A DNA stretch of 64,000 nt, taken from Amedibacterium intestinale (GTDB lineage Bacteria; Bacillota_I; Bacilli_A; Erysipelotrichales; Erysipelotrichaceae). Both the position numbers and the translations under genes were made by a program. Of the stretch, positions 7,944 to 16,550 are shown one piece after another (positions within the stretch are counted from its first letter, which is position 1; the number at the start of each line of letters is the position of its first letter). Where the stretch lies: assembly GCF_010537335.1 (NCBI RefSeq), contig NZ_AP019711.1:1612001-1676000 (forward strand), read 5' to 3'. Below the pieces are notes generated by a model. It saw only the letters and a list, made by a program, of their open reading frames with translations, ran no database searches and was not told the origin of the DNA.

Positions 7944-9946
7944 TTTTTATCATCTCCATTCAAAGCATATTCTTTCGCAAGATTTTTATCTGTTCTTATA
8001 CATAAATAGACAATCACTGCTACAAAAATAACTACTGCGATTAAACCAGGCAAGAATCCAGCACCAACGGATCCAGTTGTTATAAGTGTTCCTATTTGGT
8101 AAACTAAATAACCAACAGTGTAACCCGTACCTAATTGTAATCCAATGCCACCCCAAAGCCATTTTGAGCTTCTCATTTCTGAATTCATAGCACCAATTGC
8201 CGCAAAACAAGGAGGAGTATAAAGATTAAACATCAGATATGCAAGGGCTGCGACTTTTGTAATGGCAATAATTCCTGAGATTTCAGCCCCCGTTCCTTCT
8301 ATCATAGCGAGCTCATCAACATTAATTAAATTTTCTAGTCCAACAAAGCAAACAGCTAATGTACCTACTACATTTTCTTTTGCGATAAATCCTGTAACTG
8401 CTGCTGCCGCTAATTGCCAGCTTAATACCCCAACAATAGGTACTAATAAATAAGCAAATGGTCCTGCGATAGAAGCTAAGATAGAACTATTTGCTGTTTC
8501 TGCAACTTGAAAGCTCCAATCAAATGTCTGCATAATCTGTACTGCAGTATTACATAACAAAATAATAGTAGCAGCTTTTACTATATACGCCCATCCACGT
8601 GCACACATTGCTTTAAAAGCAAACCATAAAGAAGGCACCTTGTATTCTGGAAGTTCTATAATAAAGAAAGATTTACGACTTTTATAACCTGCAATTTTAT
8701 TTACTAATAAAGCTCCAAAGAAAATCAACAAAATTCCTGTGAAATACATCAAGAAACTTACCCATCCTGCATCATCAAAGAATGCACCAGCAAACAATGC
8801 AATAACTGGTATTTTAGCACCACACGGCATAAAAGGTGTTAACATTGCTGTAGCACGACGTTCTCTTTCGTTTCTAATTGTTCTACTCGCCATAATACCA
8901 GGAATAGCACATCCTGTACCAATAACAAAAGGTATTACAGATTTTCCAGAAAGACCAACTTTCTTAAAAATAGGATCTAATACTACTGAAACACGAGACA
9001 TATATCCGCAATCTTCTAATAATGCAATTAAAAAATACATAATCATAACTAATGGCAGGAATCCAACAACTGCTCCAACACCACCAATAATACCATCTGC
9101 TAATAATGCTGTTAACAATGGATTTGCATCAGCTAGAAGCTCACTCACATAAGCCTGGAATGTTTCAATCCAAGCAACAAGACTATCCGCAATAAATGGT
9201 CCTACCCAAACTTGCGATATTTCAAAAACAAGATACATGACAACAGCGAAAATTGGAATTCCAATATATTTATTTGTTAATACAGCGTCAATCTTGTCAT
9301 TTGCGTTTCTTTCCTTTGTCAACACTTTTCTTTGTTCAACTTTTGCTACAAGCTGATTGACATATTCAAAACGTTTACGATCTGCTTCTTCTACTACATG
9401 TTTGTCTTTTAAATCTATATTCCCTTCTGTATAAGGAGCTTTTTGTTTTTTTCCATTAGAAGAAATAACAGCATCAATAACAGCTTTCAATCCTTCTGAT
9501 TCTGTTGAAACAGTTTCCACAACTGGACACCCTAGTTCTTTCGATAATTTTTCTACATGAATTATCGTTTGTTTTTTCTTATTAATATCACTTTTATTTA
9601 AAGCTACAACAACTGGAATCTCTAATTCCAAAAGCTGTGTTGTAAAAAATAAACTTCTACTAAGATTGGTTGCATCTACAATATTAATAATTACATCTGG
9701 ATGTTCATTCTTTACATAAGAACTTGTAATACTTTCCTCTGATGTAAAAGGTGACATCGAATAAGCCCCCGGTAAATCAACTGCAATCAATGTTTCTGTA
9801 CTGGTATTAAAACTTTTCTTAATAGAATGTTCTTTTCTTTCAACAGTTACACCTGCCCAGTTTCCCACTTTTTCGTTTCTTCCTGTTAAAGCATTAAACA
9901 TTGTTGTTTTTCCAGAGTTTGGGTTTCCTGTCAATGCTATACGCAT
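7940..9946 (-). CDS. feoB: Ferrous iron transporter B
   Basis: This 668-residue Fe2+ transporter of the cytoplasmic membrane has an N-terminal GTPase domain: G1 GNPNSGKTT (residues 7-15), DLPGAYS (G3) and NKSD (G4). A helical regulatory region and the Gate/core membrane domains follow, including the conserved GCAIPGIMASRTI and MPCGAKIPVI segments with the two pore-lining cysteines. I took the ATG at 9946, preceded by AAGGAGG, and not the seven codons upstream. It lies downstream of feoA (65-nt gap) and overlaps the small FeoB-associated gene. Control by the DtxR-like operator before feoA is likely. Confidence 0.97.
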   Translation of the reverse strand: MRIALTGNPNSGKTTMFNALTGRNEKVGNWAGVTVERKEHSIKKSFNTSTETLIAVDLPGAYSMSPFTSEESITSSYVKNEHPDVIINIVDATNLSRSLFFTTQLLELEIPVVVALNKSDINKKKQTIIHVEKLSKELGCPVVETVSTESEGLKAVIDAVISSNGKKQKAPYTEGNIDLKDKHVVEEADRKRFEYVNQLVAKVEQRKVLTKERNANDKIDAVLTNKYIGIPIFAVVMYLVFEISQVWVGPFIADSLVAWIETFQAYVSELLADANPLLTALLADGIIGGVGAVVGFLPLVMIMYFLIALLEDCGYMSRVSVVLDPIFKKVGLSGKSVIPFVIGTGCAIPGIMASRTIRNERERRATAMLTPFMPCGAKIPVIALFAGAFFDDAGWVSFLMYFTGILLIFFGALLVNKIAGYKSRKSFFIIELPEYKVPSLWFAFKAMCARGWAYIVKAATIILLCNTAVQIMQTFDWSFQVAETANSSILASIAGPFAYLLVPIVGVLSWQLAAAAVTGFIAKENVVGTLAVCFVGLENLINVDELAMIEGTGAEISGIIAITKVAALAYLMFNLYTPPCFAAIGAMNSEMRSSKWLWGGIGLQLGTGYTVGYLVYQIGTLITTGSVGAGFLPGLIAVVIFVAVIVYLCIRTDKNLAKEYALNGDDKK

Positions 9947-10011
9947 AAATTTTCTCCTCCTTCTCAAGCCACTTAGTAATGGTTATGATTGTTAATCATT
10001 AGAATCAAATA

Positions 10012-10224
10012 TTAAACATTGATGATACTGGCAAGAGCATTGTCAATATTGTATCGGCTATCCTTTATAGATACCACACAACCACCCTTCAAACGTGAAA
10101 TGATTGTAATGGGTTCTCCTTCATAGCAGCCTAAAGTAAATAAAAAAGATTTCATTTCTTCATCATCTGTATCAATCGTTTTTATAATGTATTCTTTATC
10201 TTCTAATCCATCGACTAACTTCAT
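10012..10224 (-). CDS. feoA: FeoA family ferrous iron transport protein
   Basis: This 70-residue SH3-like cytosolic protein is thought to assist FeoB. It shows the family pattern: an N-terminal strand, then LFTLGCYEGEPITIISR and a C-terminal IDNALASIINV (usual form: 'ALR..eA..I.V'). The ATG at 10224 follows an AAAGGGGG site. It is the first gene of the feo unit, 65 nt before feoB, with a promoter and DtxR-type operator upstream. Confidence 0.93.
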   Translation of the reverse strand: MKLVDGLEDKEYIIKTIDTDDEEMKSFLFTLGCYEGEPITIISRLKGGCVVSIKDSRYNIDNALASIINV

Positions 10225-10285
10225 AATCTTTACCCCCTTTCAACATATATTAGCTTCTACCAATAAAAATTTCAGCAGAATATAT

Positions 10286-10301
10286 GTTAGCTTAATCTAA
10301 C
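10286..10301. promoter_or_regulatory. DtxR-type operator 3, upstream of feoA
   Basis: GTTAG-CTTAAT-CTAAC is the same core and spacing as the two sites before the flavodoxin gene. It lies immediately downstream of the predicted -10 element, over the transcription start. Confidence 0.7.
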
Positions 10302-10308
10302 CAATCAT

Positions 10309-10337
10309 ATAGTAAACCTTAGTTAACTTTTAGTCAA
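10309..10337 (-). promoter_or_regulatory. Promoter of feoA-feoB
   Basis: On the minus strand TTGACT (10337-10332), a 17-nt spacer and TACTAT (10314-10309) form a sigma-70-like promoter. The DtxR-type operator overlaps the expected +1. Confidence 0.55.
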
Positions 10338-10433
10338 TACTTTTTGATATTTTTTTAACAAATTAATATAGTATTCTTTAAATTTAGGATTCATAAAAAT
10401 AACACCACAGATTTTGAATGCATTCTTATTAAA

Positions 10434-10464
10434 TAAAAAAATCCTCATCCAAGCGGAATGAGGA
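10434..10464 (-). terminator. Terminator after the marR-MATE operon
   Basis: On the minus strand the 7-bp stem TCCTCAT/ATGAGGA with a 9-nt loop is followed by seven T, then A/T-rich sequence. Confidence 0.75.
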
Positions 10465-10507
10465 CTATTTATAATAATCTAAGTTATTAATATAACATAA
10501 ACATGTT

Positions 10508-11929
10508 TTATGCTGTCATCGTATCGGAAAAAACACCTAATTCTTCTTCTGTTTCCATCGCAATCTGTTTATCTAATTTCTTCATTTCATGTGATATAAA
10601 ACAGAAAACAACGATACCGCTGGTAATATCTGCGATAGGCCCTGCGTATAGTATTCCATCAAGTCCCATAAACATCGGAAGAACAATAAGTAAAGGAATC
10701 AGTAAAATCAACTGTCGCATCATCGACAAGATACTAGCCTTTAAAGGTTGTCCAGTAGCCTGGAAATAACTAGTTGCGGTAATCTGGAAACCAGCACAGA
10801 AAATACCAAACATATATGTACGCATACATTTTATCGCAAATTCGGTAAAGACTGCATTTTCTTTTCCAAATAAACTTAAGATAACACTTGGAAAACTAAC
10901 ACATAAAATCCATCCGCCAATCGATGTTAATGTCGCAATCAGAGCTGCTCTTTTATATGTAGCTTTAATACGTTTTGGCTGTTTTGCGCCTTTATTAAAC
11001 CCTAAAATAGGCTGTGCTCCAATTCCTATACCCACACATACAGAAGTAATGATCATGCTTACTTTTAATACAATTCCCATCGCACTTAATGCCACATCTC
11101 CACCGGTTGTAGTCATATTCCCATAAATGACCAAGGAGTTATTCATTACAATTTGCATGATGGTTGCGGCTGTCTGTGTAATACAGCTGGAAATACCTAA
11201 ATTAAAAATAGTTAAACATAATTTTGGTTTTAATTTCATATGTTCTTTTTTTAATCTTAAATTTCCTTTTCTTGTAAAATAATACACAAGAATAACAGCA
11301 CCTATCACTTGAGATGTAACTGTGGCAATTGCTGCACCTTTTACTCCCCAATGCAAAACAAAAATATAAAATGGATCTAAGACTGTATTTAACACAGCAC
11401 CTACAAGCATACTATACATTGCTACATTTGGACTTCCATCGGTTCTTGCCATATTGCTTAAACCAATACCAAGAAGATTGAACGTTGTCCCAAACAAAAT
11501 AATACTTGCATACTGTTTCGAATAAGCCATATTTTGTGGTGTTGCTCCAAATAGATTTAAAATAGGTGTTAAAAATACATACCCAACTACCGTAATAAAG
11601 ATTCCAATGATAACTAGCATTAAGAATTGATTTCCTAATGTATTCTCTGCTTCATCTTCATCTTTTTCCCCAAGTTTGATAGCTGCATAAGCACTCCCCC
11701 CAGCCCCAAGCATCGTTCCTACTGCTAAGATAATTGTCATGAGTGGAAATACAACCGTAGTAGCTGCATTTCCCAAATACCCTACGCCCTGTCCTATAAA
11801 AATCTGATCGACAATATTATAAAGTGCATTTACCAGCATAGATACCACAGAGGGAATTGCAAACCTCATTAACAATCTTCCTATCGGCTGATATCCAAGT
11901 GGATTTTTTGTACGTATCGTTTCACTCAT
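10508..11929 (-). CDS. MATE family efflux transporter (with MarR regulator)
   Basis: This 473-residue membrane protein has the two bundled repeats of MATE exporters and about twelve hydrophobic helices. Family signatures are MRFAIPSVVSMLVNALYNIVDQIFIG at the N-terminus and GIGIGAQPILGFNKGA in the second half. MATE proteins expel cationic drugs or metabolites using Na+ or H+. I chose the ATG at 11929 because GGAGG lies nine nt upstream; 15 codons further upstream are open but lack a site. The gene starts 25 nt after the marR stop, so the regulator very likely controls this exporter. The substrate is unknown. Confidence 0.92.
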   Translation of the reverse strand: MSETIRTKNPLGYQPIGRLLMRFAIPSVVSMLVNALYNIVDQIFIGQGVGYLGNAATTVVFPLMTIILAVGTMLGAGGSAYAAIKLGEKDEDEAENTLGNQFLMLVIIGIFITVVGYVFLTPILNLFGATPQNMAYSKQYASIILFGTTFNLLGIGLSNMARTDGSPNVAMYSMLVGAVLNTVLDPFYIFVLHWGVKGAAIATVTSQVIGAVILVYYFTRKGNLRLKKEHMKLKPKLCLTIFNLGISSCITQTAATIMQIVMNNSLVIYGNMTTTGGDVALSAMGIVLKVSMIITSVCVGIGIGAQPILGFNKGAKQPKRIKATYKRAALIATLTSIGGWILCVSFPSVILSLFGKENAVFTEFAIKCMRTYMFGIFCAGFQITATSYFQATGQPLKASILSMMRQLILLIPLLIVLPMFMGLDGILYAGPIADITSGIVVFCFISHEMKKLDKQIAMETEEELGVFSDTMTA

Positions 11930-11954
11930 ATAAACTTTCCTCCAATCACTTTTG

Positions 11955-12374
11955 TTATCCATACTGCTGTGCATTGTGTGCTATTTTTTCCATCAATTTA
12001 GAAACAAGAGTCTTTTCCTCTTCCTCTAATCCTGCACTTAACATTTCATTCCATTGCTTGATTATTTTCTGAATCTTAAACACAAGAGCTTCTCCCTCTT
12101 TTGTTACATACAGCTTCATAAAACGACGATCTCTTTCATCACTTTTACGAAGAATATATCCTTCCTGCTCCAGTTTTTTAACAGCTCGTGCCGTTGTCCC
12201 TTTATCATAATGATCGATATGTGCCAATTCTTCCTGACTGATTCCAGGATGTTCATAAATATGTAAGAGAAAAAACTGCTGACCGCTTCCTATATGATTT
12301 TCTTCAAGGTGTTCATCAAAAAACATATGTCCAAATCGATAAACAATAGAAGCACATTTACTAATCGTTGGCAT
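11955..12374 (-). CDS. MarR family transcriptional regulator
   Basis: This 139-residue winged-helix protein has the MarR layout: an N-terminal helix, then the HTH (GISQEELAHIDHYDKGTTARAV) and the wing with the DERDRR signature. A C-terminal dimerisation helix follows. It should bind its own promoter, where a 24-bp perfect palindrome lies, and control itself and the MATE gene downstream. A GGAGGGG site precedes the ATG. The ligand is unknown, but an exported compound is likely. Confidence 0.93.
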   Translation of the reverse strand: MPTISKCASIVYRFGHMFFDEHLEENHIGSGQQFFLLHIYEHPGISQEELAHIDHYDKGTTARAVKKLEQEGYILRKSDERDRRFMKLYVTKEGEALVFKIQKIIKQWNEMLSAGLEEEEKTLVSKLMEKIAHNAQQYG

Positions 12375-12384
12375 AGTCCCCTCC

Positions 12385-12408
12385 TAATAGTTGCATAAAC
12401 AACTATTA
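12385..12408. promoter_or_regulatory. Probable MarR operator
   Basis: This is a perfect inverted repeat with 9-bp arms, TAATAGTTG and CAACTATTA, around a CATAAA spacer. It sits between a TATAAT-like -10 element (minus strand, about 12412-12417) and the marR ribosome-binding site, which suits autorepression. Confidence 0.7.
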
Positions 12409-12503
12409 TATTATAAGCACCTCTTTTATAATTTGCAATTATTTTTTACAAAATGTGTTTAAGAAGAAAATTATGCATCATACTGTAGACGAGGTGAACG
12501 AAC

Positions 12504-13982
12504 ATGAATGTTTCCTATTGGATGAAAAATAAAAAAAATACAATATCTTATCCTGCCTTAGAAAAGGAATGTGATTGTGATGTTTTGATTATTGGTGGAG
12601 GTATCAGCGGTGTTTCTACAGCCTATTATCTAGCAGAAACTGGCAATGATGTTATTTTGTTAGAAGCCGATTGCATAGGATATGGTGCAAGTGGAAGAAA
12701 CACTGGAAAAGTATCCGCACAACATGGAATTGTTTATCATGAACTCATAGAAAAACATGGTAAAGAAATGGCACAATTGTATTATGAAAGCCATCAAAAA
12801 GCGATTGATACGATTGAAAAATTGGTTGCTACGTACGATATTGATTGTGATTTCAAGCGATGTGACACTCTTTTATATACAGAAGAAAAACAGCAAGTTC
12901 CTCTTTATCAGAAAGAATATGAAGCATATGAAACCTTGCATATTCCTTCTTCCTATATAAGTTCTCATCAAGATTATCCACAACTTCAGGCAGGATTACA
13001 AATGATGCATCAAGCTGTCTTTGATCCTTATTCTTTTGTGGTACAGTTTTCCAAAGTTGTATCAGAAAAAGGCGTTTCTATTTATGAACATTCTCCTGTA
13101 AGTGAACTTTCTAAAACAGAGGATGGTCTTTATAAGGTAAGTGTAAATGGTACTTTTGTTCATGCCCGCTATGTTATTCTTGCAACACAATATCCTATTG
13201 TCGATTATGGAAATTTATATTTTTCCTATATGTACTGTGAACAGCAAACCTTATATACTGCAAAGCAGAAAAAAACAGATCGAATGGTTTCCTTATCTAC
13301 AGATACATATCCAATTTCTATTGGGAATCATCAAGATAAACATATCATTGCCTGTAAATCCCATCGAAACGGATATGAACCTAACTTTCGATTTCCTTCT
13401 TCTTTTCATACTATGATTCCTAATCAGCTGCAAACACCATGGACATCCAGCGACTTTGTAAGCATCGACCACCTTCCTCTTATTGGAAAACTAGAAAAAT
13501 ACAACGATCAATTATTATTTGCCTCCGGTTTTTCAAAATGGGGAAATACAACAGGTATAGTAGCAGGAAAGATTCTTGCTTCTTGTGTACAAAACAAGCC
13601 ATCTTCTTTACGTATGTTATTTTCTCCTCAACGAAAGAAAGGTACTTTTTCATGGAATTATGTAAAATTAAACTTACAAAATGCTGCTATGTTTTTTAGA
13701 AGCAGATGGATTCATATGGACGATGAAATGCCAGAAAAAGAAGAAGGAAAACCTGTATGGATCAATCATCATATTTATGGTGCCTATCGAGATGAAAATA
13801 ATGAATTATTTATCGTAGATATTACTTGTCCTCATGCTGGCTGTATTGCACAATTCAACAAAGAAGATAAATCCTGGGACTGTCCATGTCATGGCTCTCG
13901 ATTTACTTATAAAGGAGACATAATAAAAGGACCAGCAACTTGTTCACTATCCTCCATTCATGAAGATAAAAAGGTAATCTAA
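12504..13982 (+). CDS. FAD-dependent oxidoreductase with C-terminal Rieske domain (YhfW-like)
   Basis: This 492-residue protein fuses two domains. The N-terminal DAO-type flavin domain starts with the dinucleotide-binding motif VLIIGGGISGVSTAYYLAE, continues with YGASGRNTGKV, and has a late ASGFSKWGNTTG. The C-terminal Rieske [2Fe-2S] domain has CPHAGC and CPCHGSRF, the two Cys-His pairs. The layout matches YhfW of Bacillus. It should oxidise an unknown substrate and pass electrons to the Rieske centre. A GAGGTG site precedes the ATG. The stop codon lies at the very edge of the insertion element that follows, but the Rieske domain looks complete. Confidence 0.9.
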   Translation: MNVSYWMKNKKNTISYPALEKECDCDVLIIGGGISGVSTAYYLAETGNDVILLEADCIGYGASGRNTGKVSAQHGIVYHELIEKHGKEMAQLYYESHQKAIDTIEKLVATYDIDCDFKRCDTLLYTEEKQQVPLYQKEYEAYETLHIPSSYISSHQDYPQLQAGLQMMHQAVFDPYSFVVQFSKVVSEKGVSIYEHSPVSELSKTEDGLYKVSVNGTFVHARYVILATQYPIVDYGNLYFSYMYCEQQTLYTAKQKKTDRMVSLSTDTYPISIGNHQDKHIIACKSHRNGYEPNFRFPSSFHTMIPNQLQTPWTSSDFVSIDHLPLIGKLEKYNDQLLFASGFSKWGNTTGIVAGKILASCVQNKPSSLRMLFSPQRKKGTFSWNYVKLNLQNAAMFFRSRWIHMDDEMPEKEEGKPVWINHHIYGAYRDENNELFIVDITCPHAGCIAQFNKEDKSWDCPCHGSRFTYKGDIIKGPATCSLSSIHEDKKVI

Positions 13983-14055
13983 AATTACGTGGTGTTTGAA
14001 AGGACAACACTTTATGCTGTGGTCTTAGTGACTGCAGCTTTTTTCATGCTCTCAT

Positions 14056-14069
14056 CATCTTTGGGGTAC
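14056..14069 (+). repeat. Direct repeat near left end of the first ISL3-like element
   Basis: CATCTTTGGGGTAC is repeated exactly at 16404-16417 in the same orientation. A related inverted form, TACCCAAAG, lies at about 14179-14187. This could be a transposase binding site. Confidence 0.7.
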
Positions 14070-14139
14070 CTTTTCTGATATTTCCTCATTATTTCGATCA
14101 TCATTTATGTTATCATATCTTTAAATCAATATATAAAAA

Positions 14140-14179
14140 AAGTAAGAACCACAAAGTTTAGCGACCTAGGTTCTTACTT
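14140..14179. repeat. 11-bp inverted repeat before the DUF6431 gene
   Basis: AAGTAAGAACC and GGTTCTTACTT are separated by 18 nt. A run of A on the left side makes it a terminator for leftward transcription leaving the element. Confidence 0.65.
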
Positions 14180-14198
14180 ACCCAAAGTAGGCATCTTT

Positions 14199-14678
14199 AT
14201 GATAACATTTAATAACTTTTCTCTCAAGTACATATCTCAAAAATCTTATGACGACTATATTTCTAAGATCGAACTTTCTTCCATCACATGTCCATGCTGT
14301 TCTCATCTTGGATTTCATTTTCATGCTTATTATAAAAGATCTTTACTTACACATAATGGTATTATTACCTTAAAGATATGCAGGATTATTTGTCCTCACT
14401 GTCACAAGACTCACGCCATCCTTCCTGTTTCTTTAATTCCTTACACCAGACTCCTGGCTTCTGATGTAATAGAAATCATTCTCGATCACGATACTGATAA
14501 AGATCATTCTAACCTTTTTCTTGATCCAGTTTACTTTTACTCCATCTTTCATCGATATCATTCCTTTTTACTGAATATTTCCTATTTCCCTTCAATTACT
14601 GATTTTTTCGTCTTTCATATTCATAGATTTCATAGAAATTTTGCTCAGTTGCGCGGCTTTCTTTTCATTCCCACATAG
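14199..14678 (+). CDS. DUF6431 zinc-ribbon protein of ISL3-like element
   Basis: This 159-residue protein has an N-terminal zinc-ribbon-like set of cysteines, CPCC then CPHCHK about 45 residues later. It matches the protein encoded in the second element (31233-31688): CPRC then CKEC, followed by a similar helical tail. Such DUF6431 proteins often precede ISL3-type transposases in Erysipelotrichia and related Firmicutes. The role is unknown; DNA binding at the element ends is a reasonable guess from the zinc ribbon. No strong ribosome-binding site is seen. The C-terminal third has few conserved features. Confidence 0.75.
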   Translation: MITFNNFSLKYISQKSYDDYISKIELSSITCPCCSHLGFHFHAYYKRSLLTHNGIITLKICRIICPHCHKTHAILPVSLIPYTRLLASDVIEIILDHDTDKDHSNLFLDPVYFYSIFHRYHSFLLNISYFPSITDFFVFHIHRFHRNFAQLRGFLFIPT

Positions 14679-14796
14679 GATTCCTTTCCTGCCTTCCATT
14701 TTGCCTTCATAATGACACTGTAATGATCATTATAGACTGGAGGTTGATGAAAACATCCATTGTATTTTCAGTTCTTGATGTTTTCTTTTGATTTTT

Positions 14797-16197
14797 ATGA
14801 AAAACGATACTACTTCTGCGTCCATCAGTGACGACTATATCCTTCATCTCTTTCATCTCCAGAAAGAACAGATAGATTCTTTCCAGGTAAATCATCAGGA
14901 TGATGGTGTTCATGTAAGGATCAAGCTTACCCCAAAGACTACTTCATGTCCTGTCTGCGGCTTTCCCACTTCCAAGGTAAAAAGCTATGTACATAAACGC
15001 ATAACACATTCCATGCTGAATACGGAAGCCTGCTATATCGATTACCAGGCCAGACGCTATATCTGCCCTGCATGTAATAAGACTTTCTATGAGGACAATC
15101 CTTTTACTTTCAAGGGAATGAAGATCTCTTTATTGACCGTATATAATGTCCTTCGAGATCTGAAAAACCCTGCCGATACATTTAAAAGCGTTGCACAGAG
15201 AAATCATATATCCTCTACTTCTGCCATGTCCATCTTTGACAGGCATGTCCAGATATCCAGAAGAAAACTTCCTGAATATCTGAATATCGACGAAGTCTAC
15301 AGTTTCAAATCTGAAAACAGTTCCTATGTATGTGTCCTTCTGGATTTCAACTCCCAAAATGTCATCGATCTTCTTCCAGGCAGGAAAAAGTCCGAACTCA
15401 TCAATTACTTTTCTTTCATTCCCCGAGAAGAAAGATGTGCTGTAAAGGCCGTATCTATTGATTTATGGGAAACCTACAGGATCGTCGCAAAGATGATGTT
15501 CCCCAATGCCGCCATAGCTGCGGATAAATTCCATCTCATCCAGGAACTGAACAGAAGAGTAGACAAGGTGCGTCTGCGTACGATGAATCAGTTAAAGAAC
15601 TATAAGCTCATGGATCTGAAAAATGCAGATGCAGCTTCGATAGAAAAAGCTGAAAGAATGCGTAAACAGTATTACCTTTATAAAAAATTCAACTGGCTTC
15701 TCTTCACAAACGATCCTGCATATACAGATCCAAATAGAGAAAAGAAATATAATAAAGTACTTCAGGGATACTATAACTATAACGATATCCTGCATTATAT
15801 GTGTTTGTATAACCCTGAACTTGAAGAAGCCATGAATCTGAAAGACAGGATGATATATTTCTATAAGAACAGTGATCTTGATAATGCAAGAAAAGATATC
15901 AATGAACTGATCAGTGCTTTCAGGGATTGTAAAGTACCTGAAATATCATCCTTTGCGAATACGATGACCAGATGGAAGACTGAAATAATAAATTCTTTTA
16001 TCGTCACGAATGAACATGGAAGAAAGATAAACAGCGGGATCATAGAAAACAGAAACAGGACGATCAAATGTATCAAGCACAATTCCAATGGATATACCAA
16101 TTGGAAACGATTCCGAAACAGAGTGCTTTATGTACTGAATAAAGATACCACTTATCACTTATACCCTAAGGAAGGAGAAAATGAAAATGAACAATAA
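14797..16197 (+). CDS. ISL3 family transposase
   Basis: This 466-residue DDE transposase has an N-terminal zinc finger (CPVCGFPT then CPACNKTFYE), a helix-turn-helix region and the catalytic core. Candidate acidic residues are Asp in LNIDEVYSFK, Asp in VSIDLWETYR and Glu in INSGIIENRNR. AADKFHLIQELNRRVDKVR is typical of the ISL3 family. The ATG at 14797 is used; a TTG three codons upstream is possible. The end overlaps the small third ORF. It looks intact. Its relative at 29693-31138 differs across the whole length, so the two elements are not recent copies of each other. Confidence 0.93.
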   Translation: MKNDTTSASISDDYILHLFHLQKEQIDSFQVNHQDDGVHVRIKLTPKTTSCPVCGFPTSKVKSYVHKRITHSMLNTEACYIDYQARRYICPACNKTFYEDNPFTFKGMKISLLTVYNVLRDLKNPADTFKSVAQRNHISSTSAMSIFDRHVQISRRKLPEYLNIDEVYSFKSENSSYVCVLLDFNSQNVIDLLPGRKKSELINYFSFIPREERCAVKAVSIDLWETYRIVAKMMFPNAAIAADKFHLIQELNRRVDKVRLRTMNQLKNYKLMDLKNADAASIEKAERMRKQYYLYKKFNWLLFTNDPAYTDPNREKKYNKVLQGYYNYNDILHYMCLYNPELEEAMNLKDRMIYFYKNSDLDNARKDINELISAFRDCKVPEISSFANTMTRWKTEIINSFIVTNEHGRKINSGIIENRNRTIKCIKHNSNGYTNWKRFRNRVLYVLNKDTTYHLYPKEGENENEQ

Positions 16198-16345
16198 AAT
16201 TTATTACCAACGTAAAGAAAGATGGCTCAAAAGAGAACTTTACATTAAAAAGCAGCGCCTTATGATGCTGGAGCTGGAAGTAGAAAATCTACGATTGAAA
16301 CTTCTTTTGGAAAAAGAAAAAAACAAAAATATTCTTCCATTCTGA
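16181..16345 (+). CDS. Small coiled-coil protein of the IS element, 54 aa
   Basis: This very basic protein of 54 residues is predicted to be helical, with a leucine heptad-like stretch (MMLELEVENLRLKLLLEKEK). It starts at ATG 16181 (or 16187), eight or more nt after AAGGAG inside the end of the transposase gene, and overlaps it by 17 nt in another frame. The good ribosome-binding site supports expression. No family is recognised. It could be a transposase partner or an inhibitor, which is a guess from position only. Confidence 0.55.
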   Translation: MKMNNKIYYQRKERWLKRELYIKKQRLMMLELEVENLRLKLLLEKEKNKNILPF

Positions 16346-16355
16346 TATTAAAAAC

Positions 16356-16377
16356 GAGAGAGCTGATCAGCTCTCTC
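16356..16377. repeat. Perfect 22-bp palindrome at right side of the IS element
   Basis: GAGAGAGCTGA is followed by its exact reverse complement, then the element end. On the minus strand TTTTT follows the stem, so it acts as a terminator against leftward transcription entering the element. Confidence 0.7.
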
Positions 16378-16403
16378 ATCCTTTACATCTTGTTTTCAAT
16401 AAA

Positions 16404-16417
16404 CATCTTTGGGGTAC
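16404..16417 (+). repeat. Direct repeat near right end of the first ISL3-like element
   Basis: This is the exact second copy of CATCTTTGGGGTAC from 14056-14069, in the same rather than inverted orientation. Confidence 0.7.
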
Positions 16418-16550
16418 TGATGCCCACAAGTTATTTTATTGTCCTTTGTTAGTTTTACCACACGTAATTTTACAAAGCCGATAAAAACAAATGTGATCCT
16501 CATGTTATACGTTAAAAAGATTTATTCTTCTTTTTTATATGTGCATCATA

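Larger units (their letters stand above)
13981..16471 (+). mobile_element. ISL3-like insertion element with DUF6431 protein, transposase and small ORF
   Basis: The proposed ends are the inverted repeats AAAATTACGTG (13981-13991) and CACGTAATTTT (16461-16471). A 14-bp motif, CATCTTTGGGGTAC, occurs inside both ends in direct orientation (14056-14069 and 16404-16417). The element carries three plus-strand ORFs. I found no target-site duplication, so the exact ends are uncertain; a core of 14056-16417 is the safe minimum. It sits directly against the stop codon of the FAD/Rieske gene. Confidence 0.7.

Noticed and set aside
8739-9152. 137-codon open frame antisense to feoB
   Set aside because: It is a shadow of the conserved FeoB membrane region; no ribosome-binding site or recognisable family.
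10311-10330. A possible further DtxR-like site (GTAAAC...GTTAAC) upstream of feoA
   Set aside because: The half-sites do not match GTTAG/CTAAC and the spacing differs; it is probably chance in A/T-rich DNA.
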